NCBI GenBank assembly: GCA_015064665.1
Contig: SVRU01000001.1
Location: 1 to 64,000, forward strand
Source: Oscillospiraceae bacterium
GTDB taxonomy: Bacteria; Bacillota_A; Clostridia; Oscillospirales; CAG-272
Reading direction: 5' to 3'
DNA length: 64,000 bases
Shown: one piece after another, positions 25,701 to 31,691 of the stretch
Layout of the letters: every line of letters starts with the position of its first letter
How positions within the stretch are numbered: position 1 is the first letter of the stretch
The notes under the pieces: generated by a model
The model's database searches: none
Told to the model about the DNA's origin: nothing
What the model saw: the letters and a program-made list of their open reading frames with translations, nothing else
Position numbers and translations under genes: made by a program

Positions 25701-27419
25701 GAGATCTTTTATGGGGAAGGAAACGGTGGATCCTTCGCTTTTTAACGAGGTCATTATAGAGTTGGTATCTATTTTAAACCTTAAGGGAACGTTTACCTCA
25801 TCGGTGTCAGCGCACGCGTCTGAAGTGATAACCTTTGGCTCACCCTCAACCTTCGCTACCGTTGCCGAAAGCGCGTTCAAAAGGGGAACCTTGTTTCCTC
25901 CCGCAAAGTCCTCCTTTGCCTTGAGAACGAAGCTGAGAGAAAGAAGAGTACCGCCGCCTGCCGCGGTGGATGCGTCAATGTTTGCGCTTGCTACGGTAAA
26001 CTTTCCGGTTGATTCGTCGTAGGAGAGAACACCGTTTTCATTTCCCTCCGCATCGACTGAGGTGCAGGAGAGAACGTCAAAATATTTGGAAAACTCGCCC
26101 TCAACAAGAGCTGAGGTGAGATAGGTCGTGTCTAAAAGAGAGGAGCCGTTGCCCGTTCCGAGATAAGTGCAGGAAAATGCACCGCCGACGCTTGAAGGAC
26201 AGTTACTCTCACCCAAAAGGAGAGCCTTCGTGTCAGCGTCAAGAGCATTTGCGTAAAGAGGCTCGCTCCCAAGGAAACTCATAGCGAGGAAGGATGAACC
26301 TCCACCTCCTCCGCCGACGTCGCCTGCGATTAGCTGAGAGTACATTATACCGCCCGAGCCGCCGCAATATCCCGCTCCGCCTCCGCCTCCTCGGAAGTTA
26401 CTCGTGCCGCCTGCGCCGAAGGAAACCTCGATGTTGTAGGAGCCGCTCCAGTCATTGGGACTCGGCTGGGCAGTAAATTTGCCGCCCGAGGTAGAAGGAG
26501 ATCTGCCGGGGACGTTAGTACCGCCCTTGCCGGTATATTTCGTTGAAGTACCGCTCGACTTACCGTTTCCACCCGAGAAGATATAGCCTTCTACCGCGTA
26601 GGAGTCGCCCGAGAGGGTAAGAGAGGGACCGTTATTTATATTACCGCCCGTGCCGCCGTCAGCATAGGATGAGCCGTAATACTGGCCAAGACCGTTTCCG
26701 GCTCCGCCGCCGCCTCCGCCTGCCGCAATCATAACGTATCTCGACACGCGTGCCGTATTGGGTATATTAAGTGCTCCCGCCGCGCTGAACCAGCTCGGGT
26801 TGAATTCGCCATCGTCGAAAAGATAAAGAGCAGAGAAACCTCCTCCGCCTCCGATCGTGTAAGAGCCACCTTCACCGTGCTCACCGCCGTTACCGTTTAC
26901 ACCGCCGCCCGTGTCCTCACGGACCGTAGGCGCGCCGTTGGTACCTATGCTGTATGCAAGGGTCTGACCTTTCTTAAGGTATACCTTGGCGTAAACGTAA
27001 CCTGCCGCACCGCCGTGACCGCCGGGGTTAACGACAGAACCGAAGGCGTATACCGAGTCACCGCCGTCGCTTCCCTCGCCGCCCCATAGCTCAAGAAGGT
27101 AATAGCCGTCTATTTCCACGGTAAAGAAGCCGTTTTTGGAGCTGGTCCGTCTTACAGGAGTATTGACGTCGGAAAGGGACGTCGTTATATCTACGTTAAA
27201 CTGATAGGAGTTGTTTCCGGAATACACTACGTGCTTACTTATCTGATAGTAAACGCCGTCAAGATATGTGGTCTGCGTCGTGGACTCTTCGGAAAACGTC
27301 GATTCCGCTCCAGAGGTATCAGCAGATACCGCCATAGGTAAGAAATAAAGCATAGGTACTATCATAGCAATACACAAAAGCATAGATATAGATTTATTTA
27401 AAGCTTTCTTTATATTCAC
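16773..27419 (-). CDS. Giant 3548-residue secreted surface protein (Gly-rich, MucBP/InlB-type and beta-solenoid regions)
   Basis: The start codon is GTG at 27419 with AAAGGAG upstream. A signal peptide (about 1-33) comes first. Order along the protein: Gly-rich module (about 105-380, GGGGGGAGNGLGQ), a cohesin-like stretch (about 430-540, LLSLSFVLKAKEDFAGGN), a second Gly-rich module (about 730-925) with its own cohesin-like partner, and MucBP-type repeats (about 1430-1550, YVDSNGNELAPSHSE). An InlB/Flg_new repeat (about 1555-1665, FEFAGWYFDSALTEE) comes next, then a long Ser/Ala-rich region with recurring A-Y-G-I/V motifs suggesting a beta-solenoid (about 1880-2535), two more InlB-type repeats (about 2625-2770, SFSSWYKDEALTQYF) and Ig-like sequence to the end. 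There is no LPxTG, dockerin or C-terminal TM helix, so how it is retained is unclear. Probably an adhesin or matrix scaffold under c-di-GMP control. Confidence 0.85.
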   Translation of the reverse strand: MNIKKALNKSISMLLCIAMIVPMLYFLPMAVSADTSGAESTFSEESTTQTTYLDGVYYQISKHVVYSGNNSYQFNVDITTSLSDVNTPVRRTSSKNGFFTVEIDGYYLLELWGGEGSDGGDSVYAFGSVVNPGGHGGAAGYVYAKVYLKKGQTLAYSIGTNGAPTVREDTGGGVNGNGGEHGEGGSYTIGGGGGFSALYLFDDGEFNPSWFSAAGALNIPNTARVSRYVMIAAGGGGGGAGNGLGQYYGSSYADGGTGGNINNGPSLTLSGDSYAVEGYIFSGGNGKSSGTSTKYTGKGGTNVPGRSPSTSGGKFTAQPSPNDWSGSYNIEVSFGAGGTSNFRGGGGGAGYCGGSGGIMYSQLIAGDVGGGGGGSSFLAMSFLGSEPLYANALDADTKALLLGESNCPSSVGGAFSCTYLGTGNGSSLLDTTYLTSALVEGEFSKYFDVLSCTSVDAEGNENGVLSYDESTGKFTVASANIDASTAAGGGTLLSLSFVLKAKEDFAGGNKVPLLNALSATVAKVEGEPKVITSDACADTDEVNVPLRFKIDTNSIMTSLKSEGSTVSFPIKDLYNADYAGIIEAIKNGDPLGWQYDFVTSLSDYSVYEDKNGASGSPVITENTPELTETTYYSVVLTATADESLGYAKVGPKNVGEQTFMGIACIAIVSSDIFAWEYSITANKYLSHDGTSYIFEERVQQSTESTFSDSNYYTNSTANSYTESTFTATQEGYYLLQAWGADGGAGGTAYAGARLWNISSIQKVSAAGGAKGLGATVYGFVYLKAGDTLTMSIGKAGTDGSSHSNGVGYTSGASNSTTYNAYGWGGTGGGYCAFSLTRSGEETATPILIAAGGSGGGGGAAGATATGSYSDVSSGKNGRSPGDKLTSTNYRGSLSSYAGGNGSRGSGSISGTLQIPNVSGGSAGSIAENYYDPYVINQGLNDGETIYIQRLADTLVQENAVIAEDSMGNAAAQITYICTPLTTETLNKFPSVYTSGAFSEYFDINQNDDGTAAIEMEFDGITPDSKTVETADGATTVTYYTGDIVMATFSYVLTPNADGTLSFDISNTLYYPTFEISELTDNGYIANSGFSLKFSLSPKEGFLGGNDVPVLPESDTEFSCIKISQNEYEGYLSADPSVDYANIEIDYDLASDFTVKNSSVVLGDPDTTNDTVMLSELYTLSTDLSALEEWQTRFVTLVPPADRVIAPAQTETVSFEASIVPKTKTPEKALVIGATDGLTVNLAAVVYVNYYVTYTMTNMEHSGNLLALCNTEFKTTLSASDGYLLPPISDDEKVYIGLRIDGEDVTVTEAIYNAATGEITIPAELVTAPIEIIAVAKEKEYTIHFIYYLDGDEEGVEYTESYVADEEINYEWFDSLNSTIAPKTGYFFHWDWDTDDGNQPETMPAHDVWAIGAYQKQTYLLLINYVDSNGNELAPSHSEQVEFEAEYRVSSPEVDEYIPTSADRGGESIDPFVVTGTMGAGDVTVTVTYSYAKNRLVILYLNEKDEELAVRVDETLTENAYYDSPTPSIDGYTPYGEYAERVSGTMNGTESVFIKVYYTPNQYEVIFEYTYGDTEYLGPKLDGIDLDYDFSDAYMDIGEGFFVEYDNIYSYNAKTGEYGLPTPVVLGFEFAGWYFDSALTEEVAEEATVRVLDAVTLYAKWIPQEFKVTVIYSFEYENGDFLPDYNMLAEGTLYMESGGYYYQQKSYYAGHTYSFILGSITGYTAYSDYGFVNPPTAITELAGKMPASNLMFYVTYEINTYEIIFADLLGENITYPTHTAVDRGGFDTHWETVYAKHGTIPEYTAAEPAHLYDPEAPDARNESYSYTFTHWKNSSSNATYAMGDTLEVAVADVYYYACYDARENIALIQVNGVIQSYHASLQEAFDTALTEYNVNNSGDAPHVKLRRNADVESTTVNLVETDGGRTVSSINDGSSFVYFDLNGHTLYSNNNVLKINQWFTLYDSVGGGAIIAEATGDVCAIEHQASTLYLGQSSSSNAFSVSASSQNGTAIAVSSSSQIVNYCAPIEARAKNGDAIGIEQTYDVTSTYVTVYVTVTAISESGCAYGVRSTSHTSLSGAASISASSTDGDSYGVYCTRNVYLSTESKVDSSSVNKNAIAICSGGATSATTANASLQPTITASSQNGDATAIDAYGINNLYANLYANAPNGKAVGLDASATSYYYVGASGYGYTVTAIGKKAIAIDYSYSFYLYATAVAIGEEAAIGISNLNYTVYLGLDSLVSAATESGTSYGIKNADVVANGVSGVGVTAEATDGSAYALYDVSTNNSTAAISCTATATTGNAYGIAFVNVSGLVCNDTLTVSAAVTDGGSAYGILSSNAAEFGGTATAEGKFAFGAYATGKTLVLPSTAAISAVSADADGAAYGAYTAEGGEILAKAGSSVTASAENTAYGIYNNGLMTELAAGVNATAKNNAYGIYNAGSLASTAAGLAVTCESSEADSYGIYSVLGSVGGNSLAESIRYGVILATAETEGKNGYAFYADGGYIYIRGSELYYKGSSDATAKYGDGVVICKGYTETLLPADHATYPSYYTLAAIEFTITFIQVDLDGVEAADGRTVVPYTPDTTSVEEPAFIYTFTGYMTIWQYYDFSAPESGTNKDVYCIYDPNTYTITFITNGGSAVESISQKYTYAITAPEAPTLYGNTFAGWYSDSSLTVEFVFDTMPAYDLTLYAKYTPNNYTITFVTNGGTAVSPITAPYGSYVTLPKPTRPGYSFSSWYKDEALTQYFGSGSVTMPAEDITVYAKWSVSLSVVVLGEPKEYTVRLNLMFDIDGDGVNEYEDMHLAGGQLTYLDVSDLTMLPYLPASDSPDGKAYLLLGWFSSPVPSADTVIDLSSGVGSWGIKAVNGIVNVYAGWKELPHETMSFGMMEESNYTNGDYTAYNIYYENLGSLGIPSIKEAHDGSAGYLGLVPISPTMHSGISDENGYFYSIVKAPIDVTVDYYFSNFALTEDFVAEEFEIYVNISLYHTDATVTTLFDSKLDAILPVDLNDPNIFNHLTIEASEGDILVVRVNRPADAPAPSTDALPTFYSIAVVPDIEFTFEQQMDLAMIHNAMDFFLYTADMGSVALDPAPIDGFVGWTWKENGEYNGTVLTHMSTAMYDYPSAWSSMDGTPVLILYPLTEAGVPIDWMGMIVPDRHFNPTAFDNVATTTVTVRPNGSATFAFVAMSEIPADYTGEIKFDAGLPKGVTVTLTDFSGDYPVFYYYVVDDSNAGIKSISLSEFTVMGGEEKFSGVGYAMVFTVSYSGVEHTIAFETVNLYVNGRDTETSLFYTLAATREDEIGSAELEYDDDLEGVIPIPALTNRGYESTDKVVMAIRLTDLDGNILPMPTTMAFTTVGATIVTYSDFAFVEVGIVAYFTSSQTVTGIVDLDALRYSGFDGYITYEIIVLPSEADVSAASFAGTQYSVDSRLRFRLTVSDPPPITLDSVKGETKAGGVIELDVSVGDAVVESEISLYSYQIFGSSLNKTDASATLLSDFTVDENGLAVRTDGESLTSGKLTLNVSDDAESGVYYLVFYYGEQYEVFVLTVS

Positions 27420-27458
27420 GGTAATCTCCTTTCTTTAACGTTTTTATTTTTCTCAGAA

Positions 27459-28256
27459 TCATTTTTTGGTACAGGTAACAGAACCTTGTAGCATCTCCAA
27501 ACGTTCTGCCTCCGTCATGCTGCCAAGCGAGCTGTCTACCGACTCGCGCTCGTTCGGATCAACGAAGAAGCTGAATATATAGGTTGTGTACGGCAAAAGT
27601 GTTGCCGTTACGCTGTCGGGACCTGCCGTGCCCTCGGTAAGAACGCCGTTCGGATCAGCATTATCGGGGAGAACGCGCTCGATCCATGAAATCAGGTATT
27701 CACCGCCCTCGTCGTTAGTTACAACACGAAGCGTGATAACGCCGACCTCATCGTCGTACGCATGGGTCACCGAATGCGCCTTGTAGGTGAAATCAACTAT
27801 CGCTCTGAGCGTTTTTTCATACGGATAGGTGGACGTCACCTCTACTTTAACTCGGTCATATACGACTCCGTCAAGCTTTATGGGTGTTGCTTCGATTTGC
27901 GCGGTGGAATAATTGTTTTTTTCAAGCATTCCCGTTTTTGCCACGCTTTCAACGTTCACCCATTCACCGTCGACGCTCACGTAGTATTCAACGTCGTAGG
28001 TGATATCAACGTTAGAAATTTTTGTTTCGCCGAGAGCGTTTGACAGCGTCAGATTTGCAACGCTTCCGTGCACCTCTATCGGTGTCGGCTCTGCGTCCTC
28101 GGTCATAATACTGCTTTTGAAATAGAATTCCGCAGCCGAGAATTTTATACTGCCGTCGCCTATTTTACCAACGTATTTGGCAGCGGTAAACGCTCCGCCT
28201 ATAAGGATCGTCGCAGAAAGCAGGCTGCATACCAATATCAGAATATTTCTTTTCAT
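27459..28256 (-). CDS. TasA/camelysin-like secreted protein
   Basis: 265 residues from the ATG at 28256, which shares one base with the TGA of the preceding gene (TGATG coupling); an in-frame GTG one codon earlier is less likely. The signal peptide is NILILVCSLLSATILIGGAF followed by TAAKYVGK, typical of SipW substrates. The mature region is mostly strand-forming (NVDITYDVEYYVSVDGEW, YEKTLRAIVDFTYKA) and ends with a charged QGSVTCTKK. It is the second subunit-like gene of the operon, 39 bp before the giant gene, and may be a minor fibre component. Confidence 0.65.
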   Translation of the reverse strand: MKRNILILVCSLLSATILIGGAFTAAKYVGKIGDGSIKFSAAEFYFKSSIMTEDAEPTPIEVHGSVANLTLSNALGETKISNVDITYDVEYYVSVDGEWVNVESVAKTGMLEKNNYSTAQIEATPIKLDGVVYDRVKVEVTSTYPYEKTLRAIVDFTYKAHSVTHAYDDEVGVITLRVVTNDEGGEYLISWIERVLPDNADPNGVLTEGTAGPDSVTATLLPYTTYIFSFFVDPNERESVDSSLGSMTEAERLEMLQGSVTCTKK

Positions 28257-28825
28257 CACGCACCGCCCATCTTCTGCTCGAATACCGCCTCGAAGTATGC
28301 CGTTTCGGTAATTCCGCCAAGCCTTTCGTCAAAAAAACCGTCCATCCATTCAACCGAAAGGTCAAACAAGACCGTTTCTCCCGGTTCAAGCGTAACGACG
28401 TAGGTAATTGCATTATCACTTTCTGACTCATTGGTAGCGGATGCGCCATTGATAAGCAACGTATAGTCGAGGGGGAGTATGTTTTCGTATTCAAGAGTCA
28501 CCGTTCCGACTGCGGCAAATTCGCAGTTGTTGGTCACGCTCATTGAAAGAGGCTCGGATTTGTCAAGCACGTATTCTTCGCCCGAACCGCCGTTTGCGAC
28601 TGCAGGCGCGCCGATGGTTACGGTCTCCTTTATGGTCGTGTTCTTTGTAAAGCTAAATGCGCTGACTCCGGCCTGACCGTTATTTTGTTCGGCGCTCGTC
28701 GTGTATCTTGCCAGAGAGATGCCCATAAGCGCGAAGTTAAGCGAAAGCAAAACGAGCATCGCTGCGAGTATTATTCTTTTTTTGCTAAGATGCGCCGCCG
28801 CTCTGACGTTGCCGCTTTGAATCAT
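28256..28825 (-). CDS. Small TasA/camelysin-like secreted protein
   Basis: 189 residues. A basic N-terminus (LSKKR) is followed by the hydrophobic core IILAAMLVLLSLNFALMG and SLARYTTSAEQ at the expected cleavage area; the A-R-Y-T-T-S motif is shared with the 255-residue subunit (A-K-Y-T-T-S). The mature domain has alternating strands (VGTVTLEYENILPLDYTLLI, VTLEPGETVLFDLSVEWM). The ATG at 28825 follows AAGGGAGAG. It is the first long gene after the riboswitch and short ORF. A single-domain SipW substrate is the best guess; no enzymatic motif is seen. Confidence 0.65.
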   Translation of the reverse strand: MIQSGNVRAAAHLSKKRIILAAMLVLLSLNFALMGISLARYTTSAEQNNGQAGVSAFSFTKNTTIKETVTIGAPAVANGGSGEEYVLDKSEPLSMSVTNNCEFAAVGTVTLEYENILPLDYTLLINGASATNESESDNAITYVVTLEPGETVLFDLSVEWMDGFFDERLGGITETAYFEAVFEQKMGGA

Positions 28826-28898
28826 GAGCTCTCCCTTCCGCTCCCTAAGGAGCCTATAATATAAGTATTATATAACTGTAAAAAATAATAAATTAAAT

Positions 28899-28997
28899 TT
28901 ATATGTATACGCCCATGCGAATAAAAATCTTGACGTCCTCATATTCAAGCGTTATAGGCTTGATACCGCTTTTTAACGTATCTTCTATTAACGGCAT
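28899..28997 (-). CDS. Short 32-codon ORF after the riboswitch
   Basis: MPLIEDTLKSGIKPITLEYE then DVKIFIRMGVYI. A strong ribosome binding site (GGGAGGGG, spacing about 5) precedes the ATG at 28997. It lies just after the riboswitch terminator and would be the first translated product when the switch is ON. I do not recognise it. It might be a real small protein or a leader peptide; conservation in relatives would decide. Confidence 0.45.
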   Translation of the reverse strand: MPLIEDTLKSGIKPITLEYEDVKIFIRMGVYI

Positions 28998-29020
28998 ACT
29001 TCCCCTCCCTTTCCGAAATT

Positions 29021-29079
29021 ACAAAAACAAAAAGCCAGCCGCGTACAATAACGGTATTCCGTAGTGCAACTGGCTGGCT
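29021..29079 (-). terminator. Riboswitch-controlled terminator (matrix operon)
   Basis: On the minus strand AGCCAGCC (29079-29072) pairs with GGCTGGCT (29040-29033) and is followed by TTTTTGTTTTTG. The 5' arm is part of the conserved 3' half of the c-di-GMP aptamer, so aptamer and terminator are mutually exclusive. Confidence 0.75.
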
Positions 29080-29132
29080 TATTATGAGGCCCCTATAGCT
29101 TTGCGTCACATTCTTTCAAATGCTTTGCCTAT
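29066..29132 (-). promoter_or_regulatory. c-di-GMP-I (GEMM-I) riboswitch aptamer, ON type
   Basis: On the minus strand the aptamer carries GGCAAAGCATT, a GAAA-containing hairpin ATTTGAAAGAAT, the invariant GACGCAAAGC, and the closing arm GCCAGCCAGTTGC, all hallmarks of the GEMM-I class. Its 3' arm overlaps the 5' arm of the terminator at 29021-29079. Ligand binding should therefore block termination and switch on the downstream matrix operon. Confidence 0.9.
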
Positions 29133-29168
29133 ATATAATTATGTTTTAATAAAAAAATACTTATTAAT

Positions 29169-29197
29169 ATTATAACACTATAATTTTAAAATTTCAA
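29169..29197 (-). promoter_or_regulatory. Sigma-A promoter of the first matrix operon
   Basis: On the minus strand: TTGAAA (29197-29192), 17-bp spacer, TATAAT (29174-29169), about 40 bp before the riboswitch aptamer. Confidence 0.8.
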
Positions 29198-29199
29198 TA

Positions 29200-29876
29200 C
29201 TTTGGAAAAAAATTGTAATATATGAATAAATATATTTTAACACAAAAGGCCGTGGTTGTGCAAAATTTGCAATTTTTTCCATTTTCCTTTCATCCTTAAC
29301 GCTTTGAATGCAATATAACAGAAGATTCTAATTTATAGTTATCCATATAGTGCATCTATGTTACTACGTATCAACAACTAAACGAAAAAACTCCACTTAA
29401 ACGATAGACTAGATTTTAAACTTCATCAAAAAATCACGCAAAGGTGTAAATAATTATTTACTTTTTGCCCATCGCGAGATATACCAATAATCTTAATTAA
29501 GCTGTTTTTTAACACTTAATGCATATGACTTGCAGCACCGTTTACAACGCATTTCGTCACGAAACAAACGGCGCCGTCTCGTTTTGAGGATATATTTCCG
29601 CTGTCATTCACCTGTCATTCACCTGACATTTACCTGTTTGATGAGACCCGTGTCAAATATTGCTTTCAAATTTAGGTTTTTCAGATATTCATTTCTCGTA
29701 TCGCAAGCTTGTTGATGAGCCTTATAATCTCCGCCGCAGCCCTCTTTTTCTCCCACTCCAAGAAAGGCTATATCCGCCATATGAGAGCCGCAACCCTTTC
29801 TCGATCCACGCCAACGGCAACGCCTATCGGCAACGCCATCTCTAGCTAGTCGCAAAACAATAACGCCCCCGCCGCA
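29200..29876. other. 677-bp intergenic stretch without a recognised gene
   Basis: AT-rich up to about 29530. At 29601-29633 there are three tandem 11-bp units (CTGTCATTCAC twice, then CTGACATTTAC). On the minus strand a weak 87-codon frame (29882-29619) and a following open, basic, Cys-containing frame might be decayed coding sequence, but neither has a credible ribosome binding site. I cannot assign anything here. Confidence 0.4.
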
Positions 29877-29912
29877 CAACAAAAATCTCCCCCTGCTACG
29901 CTGCAGGAGGAG
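29877..29912 (-). terminator. Terminator of the exopolysaccharide operon
   Basis: On the minus strand CTCCTCCTGC (29912-29903) pairs with GCAGGGGGAG (29896-29887; one G-U pair) around AGCGTA, followed by ATTTTTGTTG. It lies about 95 bp past the wzx stop. Confidence 0.75.
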
Positions 29913-30005
29913 TTGAAATAATTTCGTTTAATTTTCTTTTTGCCGACCGTTTTACACGGGCGCATTAGCACCGCGACGGTCTTTTGTGCTTTACCTCATT
30001 GAATA

Positions 30006-31550
30006 CTATTTAGCACATTTTTTGAATTTAGCTTTGAATTTAACAAAATACTTCTTCATGGATATTATTAAACACTTTGTTTGCTTTGTGTAAAAAACGG
30101 TGTTTACAAAAACCAAACAAACACCGGAAGTCAGTGCAATCTTTATAGCTAGCACAACCCAAGCTAAATAACTAATCTGCTCCATCGTGTAGAATGATTT
30201 AAATATTCCAACAAACACAACCAAGAGTGCAGCTCCGCAAGCATCTACTAGCAAGTGCTTCAAGAAATGGCGAATTTTTCGATACAATATATTTTTCTTA
30301 AGATAGCATACCAAATATATTGTTCGATATATCATGGCAGCAACCGTGCCAAAAGCTACGCCAACCAAACCAAAACGAAATACCAAAGCAACAGATACCA
30401 CAACGTTAATGGTTGCTTCTATAATCGCGCTCCATTGTGTTTGCTTATAGTGCCCTGCAGCTAACACCATAATATTGTACGGAAGACGCAAGCAATATGA
30501 GGCCTGCGCTAACGTTATGAGGCATGCAAATAAAGGAACAATATAATCTGCATCGGTAATTCCATTCGTATACACCCTAACAAACGGAACAATCAATACG
30601 CCGGTAACCGAGAATGCCCAAGTAACCAACGTATGAAGCGACCATTCTATGCGTTCAAAAGAACGGTTCAACTCTTTCATTTCATTCTTCGCAAGCATAT
30701 TGCCAAGCATAGCTTGCATTCCGTTTGTCAAGGAAAACACAATCTGCTTAACGCCATTTACAACCAAATGATACACTGCATAAACAGAAACGTTTTGTAA
30801 CGTCGAAAGCACGGTAAGAACAACCGTATCGGTATTTCCCAAAACAACAGTTGCGATATGCTGTGCTAATCCGTTCCATTTTTGTGCAACGGGATCTTCA
30901 GCCAACTTTATGCTGCGATCTATTTTGTATTTTCGTCTGGCTATCGCAGAAAGCAAAACAGGTTGCATCACAAAAAGCAAAGAAGTCGTCAGCTTTACGA
31001 TTTGAATAGCTGCACCGCACTGCATAAGCAAAATGCATGAAATCGTATTTAAAATCAGAACAACTGCATGAATAGTATATTGAATAAATCCCAGTTGATC
31101 TGCATTTAGCAAAAGTTTGTACGTCATACCGATGTAATACTGCGCAAACGTACTTATTGAGATGACCAAAATCAAAATTATCGTAAACAAATGATCAAAC
31201 GAATCAATTACGATAAATGGATATACCGTTGTCAAAACAATGATATAACCTAAAAGAATATAGGCTATTCTCTTAAAAAACCTCTCAGACGATAAGACGA
31301 TTTTGCTGACAGCAACCATATCATTATTCGCCAACGGCTTATAAAGAGTTGACTGAACAACCGCGCCCACACCGCACTCTGCCAAAGAAACAAAACCAAG
31401 AAATTGAGTGATTGAAGACACTAACCCGTTCACTTCAGAACCATAATATGATAAGAAGAATCTTGGTAATATGAATCCGCAGACGATAGTAATCAGTTGG
31501 TAAGCCAACGATGAAACCAAATTCAATTTTAATTTTGTTTGTCTGGTCAT
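30006..31550 (-). CDS. wzx: Wzx-type polysaccharide flippase (MATE/MOP superfamily)
   Basis: 514 residues from the ATG at 31550. The open frame extends upstream, but there it covers the structured RNA, so those residues are not translated. It has 12-14 hydrophobic segments, starting LVSSLAYQLITIVCGFILPR and SYYGSEVNGLVSSITQFLGF, a typical Wzx opening, then LGNTDTVVLTVL and RLPYNIMVLAAGHYKQTQWS, characteristic of the PST/MOP exporter family. It flips lipid-linked oligosaccharide repeat units across the membrane for Wzy-type polymerisation. It is the last gene of the EPS operon. The ribosome binding site is weak (GTGAG). Lower GC than the left part of the window is consistent with an acquired EPS cluster. 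Confidence 0.88.
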   Translation of the reverse strand: MTRQTKLKLNLVSSLAYQLITIVCGFILPRFFLSYYGSEVNGLVSSITQFLGFVSLAECGVGAVVQSTLYKPLANNDMVAVSKIVLSSERFFKRIAYILLGYIIVLTTVYPFIVIDSFDHLFTIILILVISISTFAQYYIGMTYKLLLNADQLGFIQYTIHAVVLILNTISCILLMQCGAAIQIVKLTTSLLFVMQPVLLSAIARRKYKIDRSIKLAEDPVAQKWNGLAQHIATVVLGNTDTVVLTVLSTLQNVSVYAVYHLVVNGVKQIVFSLTNGMQAMLGNMLAKNEMKELNRSFERIEWSLHTLVTWAFSVTGVLIVPFVRVYTNGITDADYIVPLFACLITLAQASYCLRLPYNIMVLAAGHYKQTQWSAIIEATINVVVSVALVFRFGLVGVAFGTVAAMIYRTIYLVCYLKKNILYRKIRHFLKHLLVDACGAALLVVFVGIFKSFYTMEQISYLAWVVLAIKIALTSGVCLVFVNTVFYTKQTKCLIISMKKYFVKFKAKFKKCAK

Positions 31551-31555
31551 AATAT

Positions 31556-31690
31556 TCTCACAACTGTATACTACTGAAATAGCAACCAAATTTGCCGAGT
31601 TTCCTCGTTGCCCACCGCACGCCACGTGGAGGCCTTGATCTTGTGCGGTTGCTCCTCCCGCACGGGAGAAGCAGATAACAAAAGTTATCA
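31556..31690 (-). ncRNA. Structured RNA leader before wzx; EAR-like antiterminator candidate
   Basis: Four consecutive stem-loops on the minus strand: GATAAC/GTTATC; a 9-bp stem GCTTCTCCC/GGGAGGAGC; a 7-bp stem ACCGCAC/GTGCGGT enclosing an inner GCC/GGC helix; and GCAAC...GTTGC with an inner CGAG-GAAA-CTCG, a GNRA tetraloop. There is no T-run, so it is not a terminator. Size and position inside a long EPS operon match the processive-antitermination element EAR of Bacillus eps operons, but I cannot confirm the consensus by eye. Confidence 0.45.
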
Positions 31691-31691
31691 A

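Noticed and set aside
16773..27419. Cellulosome-type cohesin/dockerin scaffold
   Set aside because: The cohesin-like stretches are weak by eye and no dockerin duplicated calcium loop was found anywhere in the window.
29619..29882. An 87-residue minus-strand gene rich in Cys, Gly and Arg
   Set aside because: No ribosome binding site and no recognisable domain; the frame runs into the 11-bp tandem repeats.
31551..31691. 47-residue N-terminal extension of the flippase
   Set aside because: The bases form four stem-loops, the residues are not hydrophobic, and the ATG at 31550 begins a normal Wzx N-terminus.
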